Shown here piece after piece: positions 43,904 to 52,357 of a stretch of DNA of 64,000 nt. Made by a program: the position numbers and the translations under genes. Source of the stretch: Selenomonas sp. TAMA-11512 (GTDB taxonomy: Bacteria > Bacillota > Negativicutes > Selenomonadales > Selenomonadaceae). The notes under the pieces were generated by a model. The model ran no database searches. It was given only the letters and a program-made list of their open reading frames with translations, and was not told where the DNA came from. The stretch is taken from positions 2,529,423 through 2,593,422 of the forward strand of contig NZ_AP029018.1 in NCBI RefSeq assembly GCF_037076525.1. Reading direction: 5' to 3'. Each line of letters opens with the position of its first letter. The first letter of the stretch is position 1.

Positions 43904-44931
43904 CACCGAAAGAGGGCGAAGCGCTCCTCCTCGCCGCCGACCCCATCGCGCTCGGACGGCAGGCGGACGCAGTTCGCCGCGAGCGGCACGGCAAGACGGC
44001 GACCTTCATCATCGACCGCAACATCAACTATACGAACATCTGCCAAAACGAGTGCAAGTTCTGCGCGTTTTACAAGAGCGTCGGCGACCCCGACGGCTAC
44101 CTGCTTGAAAACGAGCTCATCCTCGAAAAGGTGCGTGAAGCCGCCGAAGCGGGCGCGACGCAAGTCATGATACAGGGCGGCGTCCACCCCGATCTCGGAC
44201 TCGGCTACTTCGAGACGATGCTCTCCTCCATCAAGCGCGCGCACCCGGACATCGTCATCCACTCCTTCACGGCGACGGAAATCCTCTTCTTCGCGCAGAA
44301 GGAAGGCATCTCCGTCGAAGACGCCCTCAAGCGCCTGCAGGCGGCGGGGCTCGACTCGCTCCCCGGCGGCGGCGCGGAGATCCTCGTCGACGAGATACGG
44401 CAGAGAATCGCCCCGAAGAAGATCATGACCGACGACTGGCTCGCCGTCATGCGCGCAGCGCACAGGATCGGCATGGAATCGACGGCGACGATGGTCATCG
44501 GCTTCGGCGAGACCATGGCGCACCGCATCGAGCACATGGAGCGCATCCGCCGGCTGCAGGACGAGACAGGCGGCTTCCGCGCGTTTATCACCTGGACATT
44601 CCAGCCGGGCTATACGGAGCTGGGCAACGAGGGGCGCGACAAAGTCTCCTCCTGGGACTACATGAACACCCTCGCCCTCTCGCGCCTCTACATGGACAAC
44701 GTCAGCCACATCCAAGGCTCCTGGGTCACGCAGGGCGAGCGCATCGGCGAGCTGTCCCTGTCGTTCGGCGCCGACGATCTCGGCAGTATCATGCTCGAGG
44801 AAAACGTCGTCCGCGCCGCCGGCACGCAGTACGAGATGTCGGTCGCCAAGATGGTCCGCATGATAAAAAACGCCGGGTGGCAGCCTGCCCAGCGCAACAC
44901 GAAATATGAGATTTTAAAGAGGTTTTCCTGA
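43891..44931 (+). CDS. mqnC: Cyclic dehypoxanthinylfutalosine synthase (MqnC)
   Basis: A 346-residue radical SAM enzyme that cyclises dehypoxanthinylfutalosine. Motifs: NINYTNICQNECKFCAFYK, MIQGGVHPDLGLGYFE, LDSLPGGGAEILVDEIR, IAPKKIMTDDWL, and the RLQDETGGFRAFITW segment. These separate MqnC from MqnE. The start is GTG 43891 with GGAGG 7 bases upstream, inside the previous gene's end. Its stop overlaps the next ATG by one base. Confidence 0.92.
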   Translation: MQRLTPKEGEALLLAADPIALGRQADAVRRERHGKTATFIIDRNINYTNICQNECKFCAFYKSVGDPDGYLLENELILEKVREAAEAGATQVMIQGGVHPDLGLGYFETMLSSIKRAHPDIVIHSFTATEILFFAQKEGISVEDALKRLQAAGLDSLPGGGAEILVDEIRQRIAPKKIMTDDWLAVMRAAHRIGMESTATMVIGFGETMAHRIEHMERIRRLQDETGGFRAFITWTFQPGYTELGNEGRDKVSSWDYMNTLALSRLYMDNVSHIQGSWVTQGERIGELSLSFGADDLGSIMLEENVVRAAGTQYEMSVAKMVRMIKNAGWQPAQRNTKYEILKRFS

Positions 44932-45782
44932 TGTATATACCGAAAGCAGACTTTGCCGTCATCGGCGGCTCGGGGACCCTGTCCTCCGACTTCCCCGCGC
45001 ACTTTTACGGCGATGACGTCGCGCTCATTGACGACGGCCTCGTGTTCGACACCCCGTACGGGAAAAGCCCCGCCATGCGTCATTTCAAAGTCGGCGCGGC
45101 ACACGTCCTCACCTGCCGGATGCACGGCTGGAGATCCGGCGTGACCCGCGCGGACGCCTCGCGCCAGATCTTCCACATCTTCCGCGAAGCCGGCGTGCGG
45201 CGCATTCTCGCCGAAGGCGGCGTCGGCACGATCAACCCCCTCCTCGACCCGCGCGACATCGTCATCCCCGACGACTACCTCGATCAGAGCTGCCGCAAGG
45301 ACGTCATGCTCGACGGACGCTACCTCCTCGTCATGCGCGACGCCCTCTGCCCGGAGATGCGAAAAGCGCTCCTGGAAAACGCGAGGAAGCATGCGAGAGA
45401 CGGTTTTGATGCGCGTATATTCGACCGCGGCACTTACGCCGTCACCGACGGACGGCACTTTGAGAGCCCCGCCGAGATACGGATGCTGCAGGGACACTCC
45501 GACATCGTCGGTCAGAGCCTCGCGCCCGAAGTCTACCTCGCGCGTGAAATCGGCGCCTGCTACGCCACGCTCAACTACGTCGTCAACTACGGCGAAGGCA
45601 TCCGCCCCTGGTCGCACGAGACGATGTCCGACATCTTCTACAACGACGCCGACATCATCGGACGCATCCTGCTTGATACCGTTCGCACGCTTGCGGGAGC
45701 GGACAAGGCATGCGCATGCGAGAGCCTCCGCAAGGAGACACTCCTGAAGGATGTCTACAGCGAGAGCTCCGATAAGGGATGA
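44931..45782 (+). CDS. MTA/purine-nucleoside phosphorylase-family protein in mqn operon
   Basis: A 283-residue protein of the MtnP/PNP family: IGGSGTLSSDFP at the N-terminus (phosphate loop), GGVGTINPLLDPRDIVIPDDY near 95-115, and YVVNYGEGIRPW near 205. In the futalosine pathway the purine must be cleaved from aminodeoxyfutalosine, usually by MqnB or an MTA/SAH nucleosidase. Its place as the last gene suggests this phosphorylase-type enzyme does that step here (inference). MTA salvage is the alternative. Confidence 0.82.
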   Translation: MYIPKADFAVIGGSGTLSSDFPAHFYGDDVALIDDGLVFDTPYGKSPAMRHFKVGAAHVLTCRMHGWRSGVTRADASRQIFHIFREAGVRRILAEGGVGTINPLLDPRDIVIPDDYLDQSCRKDVMLDGRYLLVMRDALCPEMRKALLENARKHARDGFDARIFDRGTYAVTDGRHFESPAEIRMLQGHSDIVGQSLAPEVYLAREIGACYATLNYVVNYGEGIRPWSHETMSDIFYNDADIIGRILLDTVRTLAGADKACACESLRKETLLKDVYSESSDKG

Positions 45783-45906
45783 AGTTGACAGCGTCGTTCA
45801 AATACAGGGACTTACCGCTACAAGACATCAGATAAAGGGAACTTTTTACGCATATCCTTGCCGTCGGAGCATCGATAAACATCATCGAGCTTCACAGCAC
45901 GCCAAA

Positions 45907-45950
45907 AAGGGGCAGTGCATAAGCCGAATCCGACTTATGCACCGCCCCTT
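45907..45950. terminator. Bidirectional terminator, mqn operon / amidase
   Basis: AAGGGGCAGTGCATAAG (45907-45923) pairs with CTTATGCACCGCCCCTT (45934-45950), one mismatch. On the minus strand TTTTTGG follows. Confidence 0.85.
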
Positions 45951-45995
45951 CTCGCATTCTCCCCGCAAGCGACGCGACTTCCGCGCATCTCGCCT

Positions 45996-46574
45996 CTACC
46001 CTGCGTACCATATCGCCTTTCCCCGCAGGATATCGCCGCCCCTTTTTCCCTGTGCCCACGGCGCGAAGGAAGGGCTTTCCTCCGTCCCGAGATACTCCAG
46101 ATCCCAGCGCTCACAGTTCGTCTTCGGCCCGTAGGGCGCGTGCGGATACATCCCGTCCTCGTTGTCCGCCGCCTCCCCGTGCGTCAGGACATGGCGCACA
46201 TCGACGGGAATGCGGAGGATGCCCGCGAGCTCGGCGACCACCGCCGCTATAACCTCGATCTGCATCTCTGTCGGCGGGAAGCTACCGAGATCCTCCGTCG
46301 TCGCCCGGTAAGCGCAGGCAAGCGTGATACCGATCGCGCCGCTGTTGCGCATCCACGTATGCGCGAGGACCTCGGCGAAGTTCTCCGTGCTCACGTAGAC
46401 GCTGCCGTCCGCGTCGATGTTGATATGGTAGGCGTCAAAGAGCTGCCCGTACCGCCCCGCCGACCAGTGCAGGTAGAGCTTCGGCTCCCGCCCGAATCCC
46501 CTCGCCGCTCTCCAAAGGCACGGTGAGGAAAGCTCGGCGATGTGCCTGATCTCTTCGATGGAAACTCCGCGCAT
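45996..46574 (-). CDS. N-acetylmuramoyl-L-alanine amidase-like protein (Amidase_2/PGRP)
   Basis: A 192-residue protein with zinc-amidase features: YLHWSAGRYG near residue 35 (first His), the segment NSGAIGITLACAY near 75, LTHGEA near 125 and CERWDLEYLG near 155. It should cleave the amide between N-acetylmuramic acid and the stem peptide. No signal peptide is seen, so it may be phage-like, released by lysis, or act on recycled muropeptides. AAAGGAGTG supports ATG 46574. Confidence 0.82.
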   Translation of the reverse strand: MRGVSIEEIRHIAELSSPCLWRAARGFGREPKLYLHWSAGRYGQLFDAYHINIDADGSVYVSTENFAEVLAHTWMRNSGAIGITLACAYRATTEDLGSFPPTEMQIEVIAAVVAELAGILRIPVDVRHVLTHGEAADNEDGMYPHAPYGPKTNCERWDLEYLGTEESPSFAPWAQGKRGGDILRGKAIWYAG

Positions 46575-46598
46575 ATACTTCACTCCTTTATTATGCAC

Positions 46599-46766
46599 TT
46601 AAGGAATCACTGATAAAATGAAGTCTGTCAGATTGGGGTAGATTTTTCGTTCTATCAAGGAGGAAAACCGGACGCAGAGTGGTGCTCTGTGGAGGATTTG
46701 CCGACGCAGAGAGAGCGGAAAAGATGCGCCAAGATGGCTGTGCTGCATTTATCAGTGCTTCCTTAA
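46599..46766. repeat. Miniature inverted-end repeat, copy 3 (best preserved)
   Basis: 168 bp. Left tip TTAAGGAATCACTGATAAAA, right tip reverse complement TTAAGGAAGCACTGATAAAT. The interior includes AGTCTGTCAGATTGGGGTAG, the small hairpin CGCAGAGTGGTGCTCTGTG and AAGATGCGCCAAGATGGC. Copies also lie at 13589 and 20297. No coding capacity. Confidence 0.9.
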
Positions 46767-46813
46767 ATAGAACGCATAGGAAAGGGACTGCCGCGCGGCA
46801 GCCCCTTTCTCCT

Positions 46814-47026
46814 TTATGCCAGCGCCTCATCATCCACATTGTGGATATAGGCACTCTTGATGCCTGTAGGCGATACGCCTTGGACGACGATGGCCTGACG
46901 GTCGATGGCCTCCTGCATGGCGGCTTCAACCTCCGCCTTCGTGAGTCCCGTTTTCGGGGACCCGAGCGACCATGTCACGGTCTTCTTGTCGCCGAGATCA
47001 AAGACCATTTTCAGTGTCTTTGCCAT
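46814..47026 (-). CDS. DUF2922 family small protein
   Basis: A 70-residue protein matching DUF2922: TLKMVFDLGDKKTVTWSL at the N-terminus and VQGVSPTGIKSAYIHNVDDE near the end. AAGGAGGTG precedes ATG 47026. It lies 66 bases after the DUF1659 gene, a pairing common in Firmicutes. Function unknown. Confidence 0.88.
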   Translation of the reverse strand: MAKTLKMVFDLGDKKTVTWSLGSPKTGLTKAEVEAAMQEAIDRQAIVVQGVSPTGIKSAYIHNVDDEALA

Positions 47027-47092
47027 TCCTTTCACCTCCTTTGCTCCATGATCACGATTGCGGATACCATGCGGTGCATCCGGCAATCACGC

Positions 47093-47317
47093 TTACTCGT
47101 CAACGAGTGTCGACGCATCCTGACGCTTTACGCCGCGCACGGGGAGCTCCTGCAGTGCGCCGAGCTTTGCTCCGAGCGAGTAGACCTCCGCATCCGTCAG
47201 AGCCTGTCGGACATTCGCGAACGATCTGTCCTTGTAGTTCGGCGTGCCGTTCGGCTTCGTACCGCTTTCCACGCGGACGATGAGCTTCGTGGCCGCTTCC
47301 GTTTTCTTGACTGCCAT
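47093..47317 (-). CDS. DUF1659 family small protein
   Basis: A 74-residue protein: KLIVRVESGTKPNGTPNYKD, then SFANVRQALTDAEVYSLGAKLGALQ, here quoted in two parts with the middle being VRQALTDAEVYSLGAK. This matches DUF1659. AAAGGAGGTGATACC precedes ATG 47317. Cotranscribed with DUF2922. Function unknown. The region 47318-47608 holds only a dubious 49-codon ORF (47371-47520) and the 3' scrap of an ORF (47554-47595). Confidence 0.85.
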   Translation of the reverse strand: MAVKKTEAATKLIVRVESGTKPNGTPNYKDRSFANVRQALTDAEVYSLGAKLGALQELPVRGVKRQDASTLVDE

Positions 47318-47608
47318 GGTATCACCTCCTTTCACTCCCATACTTGCCCGAAGCGAGGTGATTTTCTCCATGGACGCAAAAAAAGCGCGAAATTTCTTCC
47401 GCACCGGGGAGCGAAGCTCCATTATAAATTCAATCGATTTCGTACATACTTGGAAACGGAGGCGCAAATTGACGCAAACAGCAAGCGATGATATACTCAA
47501 GAAAACGATTTGTCTGTGAAGGGATGAGCTTCTTGCCAACTGAGAGCTTGCCATGAACGAGCAGCCTCTCTATAAGATTGAACCGCTGCGTTAAAGGAGG
47601 AGCTGACG

Positions 47609-47881
47609 GTGAAACATCCGGTTTGGGAAATTATAAACGTAGTTCCGCGCAGAGACTATACTCTTTTCCTCACCTTTGCAAACGGCGATCAGAGGGTATA
47701 TGACGCGCGTCCGCTCTTGCAGAAGGAATTGTATGCCGCCCTCAAGAATCCTGTCTTTTTCCTGCGCGCAAAGGCATCATGCGGCACGGTCGTTTGGAGC
47801 GATGAAATCGATATTGCGCCGGAGCACCTCTATGAGAGAAGCCTGCCGATTCATGATCATCCTGAAGCGGCAAAGATATAA
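47609..47881 (+). CDS. DUF2442 family protein
   Basis: A 90-residue protein with the DUF2442 pattern: INVVPRRDYTLFLTFANGDQ, RVYDARPLLQ, VVWSDEIDIAPEHLYERS. Members often pair with DUF4160 in toxin-antitoxin-like loci. Only a 13-codon scrap (47554-47595) precedes it, so the partner may have been lost. Start GTG 47609 with AAAGGAGGAG 7 bases upstream. Confidence 0.85.
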   Translation: MKHPVWEIINVVPRRDYTLFLTFANGDQRVYDARPLLQKELYAALKNPVFFLRAKASCGTVVWSDEIDIAPEHLYERSLPIHDHPEAAKI

Positions 47882-47976
47882 GCGAAGCCCTGCAAAGATA
47901 CCGCATGATCGGCTTCCCTGCATTGCTCACATGCGCCCTCCTTTGCGCGTGACAATACAATCGGACTGCAAAAAAA

Positions 47977-48014
47977 CAAAAAAGCAGCTGCACCGCCCAT
48001 GCAGCTGCTTTTTC
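47977..48014. terminator. Bidirectional terminator
   Basis: AAAAAGCAGCTGCA and TGCAGCTGCTTTTT flank a 7-base loop, with T runs both ways. It separates DUF2442 (plus) from the lyase operon (minus). Confidence 0.88.
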
Positions 48015-48068
48015 ATATTCACTTCTGTCCGCTTCCGCAGCGTACGATTTTCCTCCGATGTCCGCAAA

Positions 48069-49457
48069 TCAAGGAAGCGCGGATTCTCCGAACGTTTCCC
48101 TTGTACGGAAATACGCTTCCGCCTCTTCTTTGAGCTTTTCGGCAAAATAAGGCGCCAATCCGACGTATGCCTCCGGACGCATCAGCTTGCTGATCTCATC
48201 CCCGCTCAACACGGCATGCACACGCGGCTCTTCCTCCAGCAGCCGTGCCAAGGGAATGCCCTCCTCAAACGCGCGCCGCGATAGGGTGTGCACGATGTCA
48301 TGAGCCGTCTGCCGCCCAAGCTCCTGCGCGAGCTTCATCATCACGGCCTCGGAATAGATCAGCCCGTGCAGCGCGTCCAGGTTCCGCCGCATCTCCCGCG
48401 GGTGGACCTGCAGCCCATTCATGAGTCCGATTGCCTTCGTAAGCGACGCGTCCAAGAGGGAAAACGCCTGCTCGAAGAGGAGGCTCTCTACGGATGCGCT
48501 GCGCGGATCGCGCTCGTGCTCGGTCTCGAGAGCGCCGAGCATGACATCCGCGCAGCCGCGAATCAGCTTCGCGTTCGTGCTGAGCTCCATCGCGCGGAAC
48601 GGGTTCCGCTTGTGCGGCATCGTGCTGCTGCCGACGCTGCCCTCGCCCTGTGCCTCTTCGAGCTCCCGCACCTCGGACTTTTGAAGGGCGTAGACCTCTG
48701 TCCCGATCTTGCCGAGCGTCGCCGCCATGATGGCGAGATTGGAGAGGAGCTCCGCGTTGTGACTGCGCGAGGACGACCACGCAATCGGCGGCTGTGCCAG
48801 CTTCAGCCGGCGCAGGAAGCCCTCCTGCACGCGCAGTCCGTCTTCTCCGAGCGATGCCAAGGTCCCGACGGCACCGCCGAATTGTCCTTTGAATACGCGC
48901 TTTTCAGCCTCGCGCATGCGGTCGATGTCATCGCGCAGCTCAAAGCCCCAAACGGCAATCTTATAGCCGAGCGTGATGGGCATTGCCTGCTGCCCGTTCG
49001 AGCGTCCCGCCATGACGAGATCCTTATGCCGGAAGGCGCTCTCCGCGAGCAGCCGATAGAGCTCCTCCACGCGCGCCATGATGATTTCATAGGCATCGCG
49101 CACCTGCAGTACGGCGGCCGTATCGAGAATATCCTGCGTGGTCGCCCCCCAGTGCACATACTCTCCCGCGCTCCCGTCGCAGATCACCTTATAGGCGTGC
49201 ACGAGGGCGACGAAGGGATGGCCTGTCCGCACCATATCCGCGCGCAGCGCGTCGAAGTCCAGGTATTTCGCCTTCGATTTCTTCACGATCTCCGCGGCGG
49301 CATCCTGCGGGATGATGCCGAGTTCCGCTTCGGTTTCCGCGAGAGCGGCCTCGCAGTCCATCTGCCGCTGCACGCGATGCGCGTCGCTGAATATGCGCTT
49401 CATCTCCGGCGTCGTAAAGTACATGTCCTGCATAGTCGATGTATCGTAGATGGACAT
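48069..49457 (-). CDS. Fumarase/aspartase-superfamily lyase, locus 2
   Basis: A 462-residue lyase with EYVHWGATTQDILDT near residue 95, MAGRSNGQQAMPITLGYK near 145 and signature GSSTMPHKRNP near 280, paralogous to 36455-37810. It should release fumarate from a substituted succinate. Last gene of a five-gene operon. ATG 49457 is taken as start; ATG 49469 overlaps the previous stop (ATGA) and is possible, but has no spacing from AAAGGA. With the AbgA/AbgB-like hydrolases upstream, a two-step breakdown of an amide-linked N-substituted aspartate is plausible. Confidence 0.85.
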   Translation of the reverse strand: MSIYDTSTMQDMYFTTPEMKRIFSDAHRVQRQMDCEAALAETEAELGIIPQDAAAEIVKKSKAKYLDFDALRADMVRTGHPFVALVHAYKVICDGSAGEYVHWGATTQDILDTAAVLQVRDAYEIIMARVEELYRLLAESAFRHKDLVMAGRSNGQQAMPITLGYKIAVWGFELRDDIDRMREAEKRVFKGQFGGAVGTLASLGEDGLRVQEGFLRRLKLAQPPIAWSSSRSHNAELLSNLAIMAATLGKIGTEVYALQKSEVRELEEAQGEGSVGSSTMPHKRNPFRAMELSTNAKLIRGCADVMLGALETEHERDPRSASVESLLFEQAFSLLDASLTKAIGLMNGLQVHPREMRRNLDALHGLIYSEAVMMKLAQELGRQTAHDIVHTLSRRAFEEGIPLARLLEEEPRVHAVLSGDEISKLMRPEAYVGLAPYFAEKLKEEAEAYFRTRETFGESALP

Positions 49458-49465
49458 AGCGCCAC

Positions 49466-50770
49466 TCATCCTTTCAGCAGCTCTGCCGCCGCCGAGGCAA
49501 GGAGCTGCGCCTCGAGCGTCATCGCATGCTCGTCAAAGTCAAAGTAATTGTTGTGGTTGACCGCCGCGAGAGAACCGCCGATGATCAGATACACCGCCTG
49601 GCCGCCGCGCTTCTGCACGCGCTCCATGAAATAGGAGCAGTCCTCGCTGCCGCCGATGTCGTGCATCGTGCCGAGCTCGTCAAAGATGTCGAGACGCTCC
49701 GCAATTGTCCGAATCCGCTCGGACAGCTCCGGCGAATTATTGCCGCTTGCCGCGCCGCCCGTGCGCGTGATCTGCACAGAGACGCCCTGCATCTCCGCGG
49801 CACCGCGCAGGATGTGCTCGGCGCGGTCGAACATCTCCTCGTCGATCTCCGTCGTCGCGCCGCGCGTTTCGACCTCGAGGTGCGCGCGGTCGGGGATGAC
49901 GTTCCTGCCGGAGCCGGCGTTGAGCACGCCGACATTGATCCGCGTGCTGCCCTTGCTGTTTCGCGTGATCGCCTGCAGGTTCAGCGCTGCCGTCGCCGCC
50001 GCCATAAGCGCGTTTCGCCCGACCTCCGGAGCTCCGGCGGCATGCGCCGCCACGCCCGTGAAATCCGCGTCGAATTTGCTCGTCGCCAGAAAGCCCGTGA
50101 CGTCATAGCCGAGATAGCCCACCTTCGGCATCATGAGATGCGCGCCCAGCAGATAGTCCGCATCGTCGACGACGCCCTTTGCCGCCATCGCCCGCGCGCC
50201 GCGCACACCCTCCTCCGCCGGCTGAAAGATGAACTTCACCCGCCCGCACAGCTCCTCGCGCAGTCCGGCTAAGATCTCCGCAATGGCGAGGCCTGCCGTC
50301 GTGTGCCCGTCGTGCCCGCACGCGTGCATGCAGCCGGGATGAACGGAGGCGAAGCCCTCCCGATAGGGGCGGTGCGCGTCGTCCGCCGCCTCCGTGACAT
50401 CGTTGCAGTCCATGTCAAAGCGGAGCGCCACGATCTTGCCGGGTCTGCCGAAGTCCATCGTGCCGACAACCCCCGTATAGCCGCCCTTCATCGCCTCGAC
50501 GAGCACAGCATCCGCTCCCTCGCGTACGGCGCGCTCCATGTGCTCCTGCAGAGCTTCCGCAGACGGCACGCCCATGCGTTCGCTGTCCTCCATCACGTCC
50601 TTGCCGAACTGCACATCGTATCCCAGCTCGCGCAGCTGCCGAATGACGATCGACGCCGTGCGGAACTCCGTCCAGCCCGTCTCCGGATGGCGGTGCAGAT
50701 CCCTGCGGCGCTCCGCCATTTTTTCCGCGAGGCTATTTGCCGAAGCGGCAATTTTCTCATCTATATTCAT
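49466..50770 (-). CDS. M20 amidohydrolase, AbgA-like
   Basis: A 434-residue M20D-type metallo-amidohydrolase similar to the A subunit of p-aminobenzoyl-glutamate hydrolase. Metal-binding segments: MHACGHDGHTTAG near 155, FQPAEEGVRGARAM near 185, and the final His in NHNNYFDFDEHA. Cytoplasmic. GGGGAGG supports ATG 50770 (50773 is adjacent). It lies 42 bases after the AbgB-like gene. Confidence 0.88.
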   Translation of the reverse strand: MNIDEKIAASANSLAEKMAERRRDLHRHPETGWTEFRTASIVIRQLRELGYDVQFGKDVMEDSERMGVPSAEALQEHMERAVREGADAVLVEAMKGGYTGVVGTMDFGRPGKIVALRFDMDCNDVTEAADDAHRPYREGFASVHPGCMHACGHDGHTTAGLAIAEILAGLREELCGRVKFIFQPAEEGVRGARAMAAKGVVDDADYLLGAHLMMPKVGYLGYDVTGFLATSKFDADFTGVAAHAAGAPEVGRNALMAAATAALNLQAITRNSKGSTRINVGVLNAGSGRNVIPDRAHLEVETRGATTEIDEEMFDRAEHILRGAAEMQGVSVQITRTGGAASGNNSPELSERIRTIAERLDIFDELGTMHDIGGSEDCSYFMERVQKRGGQAVYLIIGGSLAAVNHNNYFDFDEHAMTLEAQLLASAAAELLKG

Positions 50771-50812
50771 CATAATTCCTCCCCACATAAAAGCTTCGCA
50801 TCTTAATGGACT

Positions 50813-52258
50813 TCAGCGATGCGGCGCCGGCTTTACATCCGGCGGAATCGGGCACACGTATTCCAGCCCCTGCATGCGCTCCTTGAACTCGTCGCGAATC
50901 TCCCGCACGAGCTCCGGCTTCTGCATGAGCTCCACGGCGGCAAGCGCCATGACCTTTCCCGCGAGCAGCAGCCCCTTGTGGCAGAGCGGCGACTTCCCCT
51001 GCGCGACCTGCTGCCACGAATGGTTCGGCGTATTGTTCGCGTAGCAGGTCGTGAGCACCTGCACCACCGGCACATTCCAGCTCACGTCGCCGACGTCTGT
51101 GCTCGCCGAAACGGGTGATGCCACGGGCGTGTACGGATAGATTGTATCCATGATGAGCTTCCCGTCAATCTGACGATAGAGCTCCGCGCTCTTTTCCGGC
51201 CCGTAGATCATCTCGAGCATGTCCTTGCTGTACGTCCGGTCACTGCCCTCCAAAGAGTCCACGATCTCCTGCGCGAACTTCATATCGTCATCATCCACAG
51301 GCTCCGGCCCGAGCTCCACCATCTTGTCGTGGCAGAGCTTCTCGAGCGTGCGGTTCGGAATGATATTCGAGCTGCCGCGGTCAAAGACGATCTCGAGCTC
51401 CGTCTCCGTCATCAGCGCCGCCCCCTTCGCGATCTTGACGATGCGCTGATAGATATCGTTTGCCTGCGGCAGCTGCGGCGTGCGGATCTGATAGAGGACC
51501 GCCGCCTCCGACTGAACGACATTCGGCGAGAGTCCGCCGCTGTCCGTGATGGCATAGTGGATGCGCGCCTCCTGGATGACATGCTCGCGCAGGAAGTTCG
51601 CGCCCACGTTCATCAGCTCCACCGCATCCAGCGCGCTTCGTCCGAGGTGCGGGCAAGCGCCGGCGTGCGCGCTCTTACCGTGGAATTTGAAGCAGACCTG
51701 CAGCGTCGCGAGGAAATTGTACCCCGTGATGCTGTTCTCAAAGCTCGGATGGCAGGTCAACGCGACATCCACATCGCCGAAAAGCCCCGCACGCGCCATA
51801 TACGCCTTGCCGGAACCGCTCTCCTCGCCCGGGCAGCCGTAATAGCGGACCGTGCCCGGCAGGTTGTGCTCCTTCATATAGTCCTTCACGGCAACGGCCG
51901 CCGCGAGTGCGGATGCGCCGAGGACATTGTGCCCGCAGCCATGCCCCTTCCCGCCGTCGACGACGGGCTTTTTCCGTGCGATGCCCGCCTCCTGGCTCAG
52001 ACCGTAGAGCGCATCGTACTCCCCGAGGATGCCGATGACCGGTTTTCCGCTCCCGTACTCACCGATGAACGCCGTCTCCATATCGGCGAGATTCTTCTTT
52101 ACGGAGAAGCCCTCCTCCTCCAGGACACGCTCCAAGAGCTCCGCCGACCGGAACTCCTCAAACCGCGTTTCCGCGAATCCCCAGATCTCATCGCTGACAT
52201 TTGTGAATATGGACTTCTTGGATTCTACCAGATGCTTTATTTCATCCTTCAACTGCAT
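50813..52258 (-). CDS. M20 amidohydrolase, AbgB-like
   Basis: A 481-residue metallo-amidohydrolase; the length equals typical AbgB. Motifs: LGEYDALYGLSQEAG near 80, GHGCGHNVLGASAL near 105, and CPGEESGSGKAYM near 140. AbgA and AbgB form a heterodimer that splits p-aminobenzoyl-glutamate in Escherichia coli. The AbgT importer is missing here, replaced by an MFS protein, so the substrate may differ. ATG 52258 follows GGATGG; ATG 52270 is an alternative. Confidence 0.9.
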   Translation of the reverse strand: MQLKDEIKHLVESKKSIFTNVSDEIWGFAETRFEEFRSAELLERVLEEEGFSVKKNLADMETAFIGEYGSGKPVIGILGEYDALYGLSQEAGIARKKPVVDGGKGHGCGHNVLGASALAAAVAVKDYMKEHNLPGTVRYYGCPGEESGSGKAYMARAGLFGDVDVALTCHPSFENSITGYNFLATLQVCFKFHGKSAHAGACPHLGRSALDAVELMNVGANFLREHVIQEARIHYAITDSGGLSPNVVQSEAAVLYQIRTPQLPQANDIYQRIVKIAKGAALMTETELEIVFDRGSSNIIPNRTLEKLCHDKMVELGPEPVDDDDMKFAQEIVDSLEGSDRTYSKDMLEMIYGPEKSAELYRQIDGKLIMDTIYPYTPVASPVSASTDVGDVSWNVPVVQVLTTCYANNTPNHSWQQVAQGKSPLCHKGLLLAGKVMALAAVELMQKPELVREIRDEFKERMQGLEYVCPIPPDVKPAPHR

Positions 52259-52357
52259 CACGAATTCCATCCTTTCTGCATTTGAGCACGGATGCATGTA
52301 GCACGCCCATCCGACAAACTTTATTCTATCCGTGACTCCCGGAAGACCGACATTTCT

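Noticed and set aside
47371..47520. 49-codon plus-strand ORF upstream of DUF2442
   Set aside because: No ribosome binding site and no family resemblance; likely chance.
49526..52285. Long plus-strand ORFs opposite the AbgA/AbgB-like genes
   Set aside because: Antisense shadows of enzymes with complete metal-binding motifs; no ribosome binding sites.
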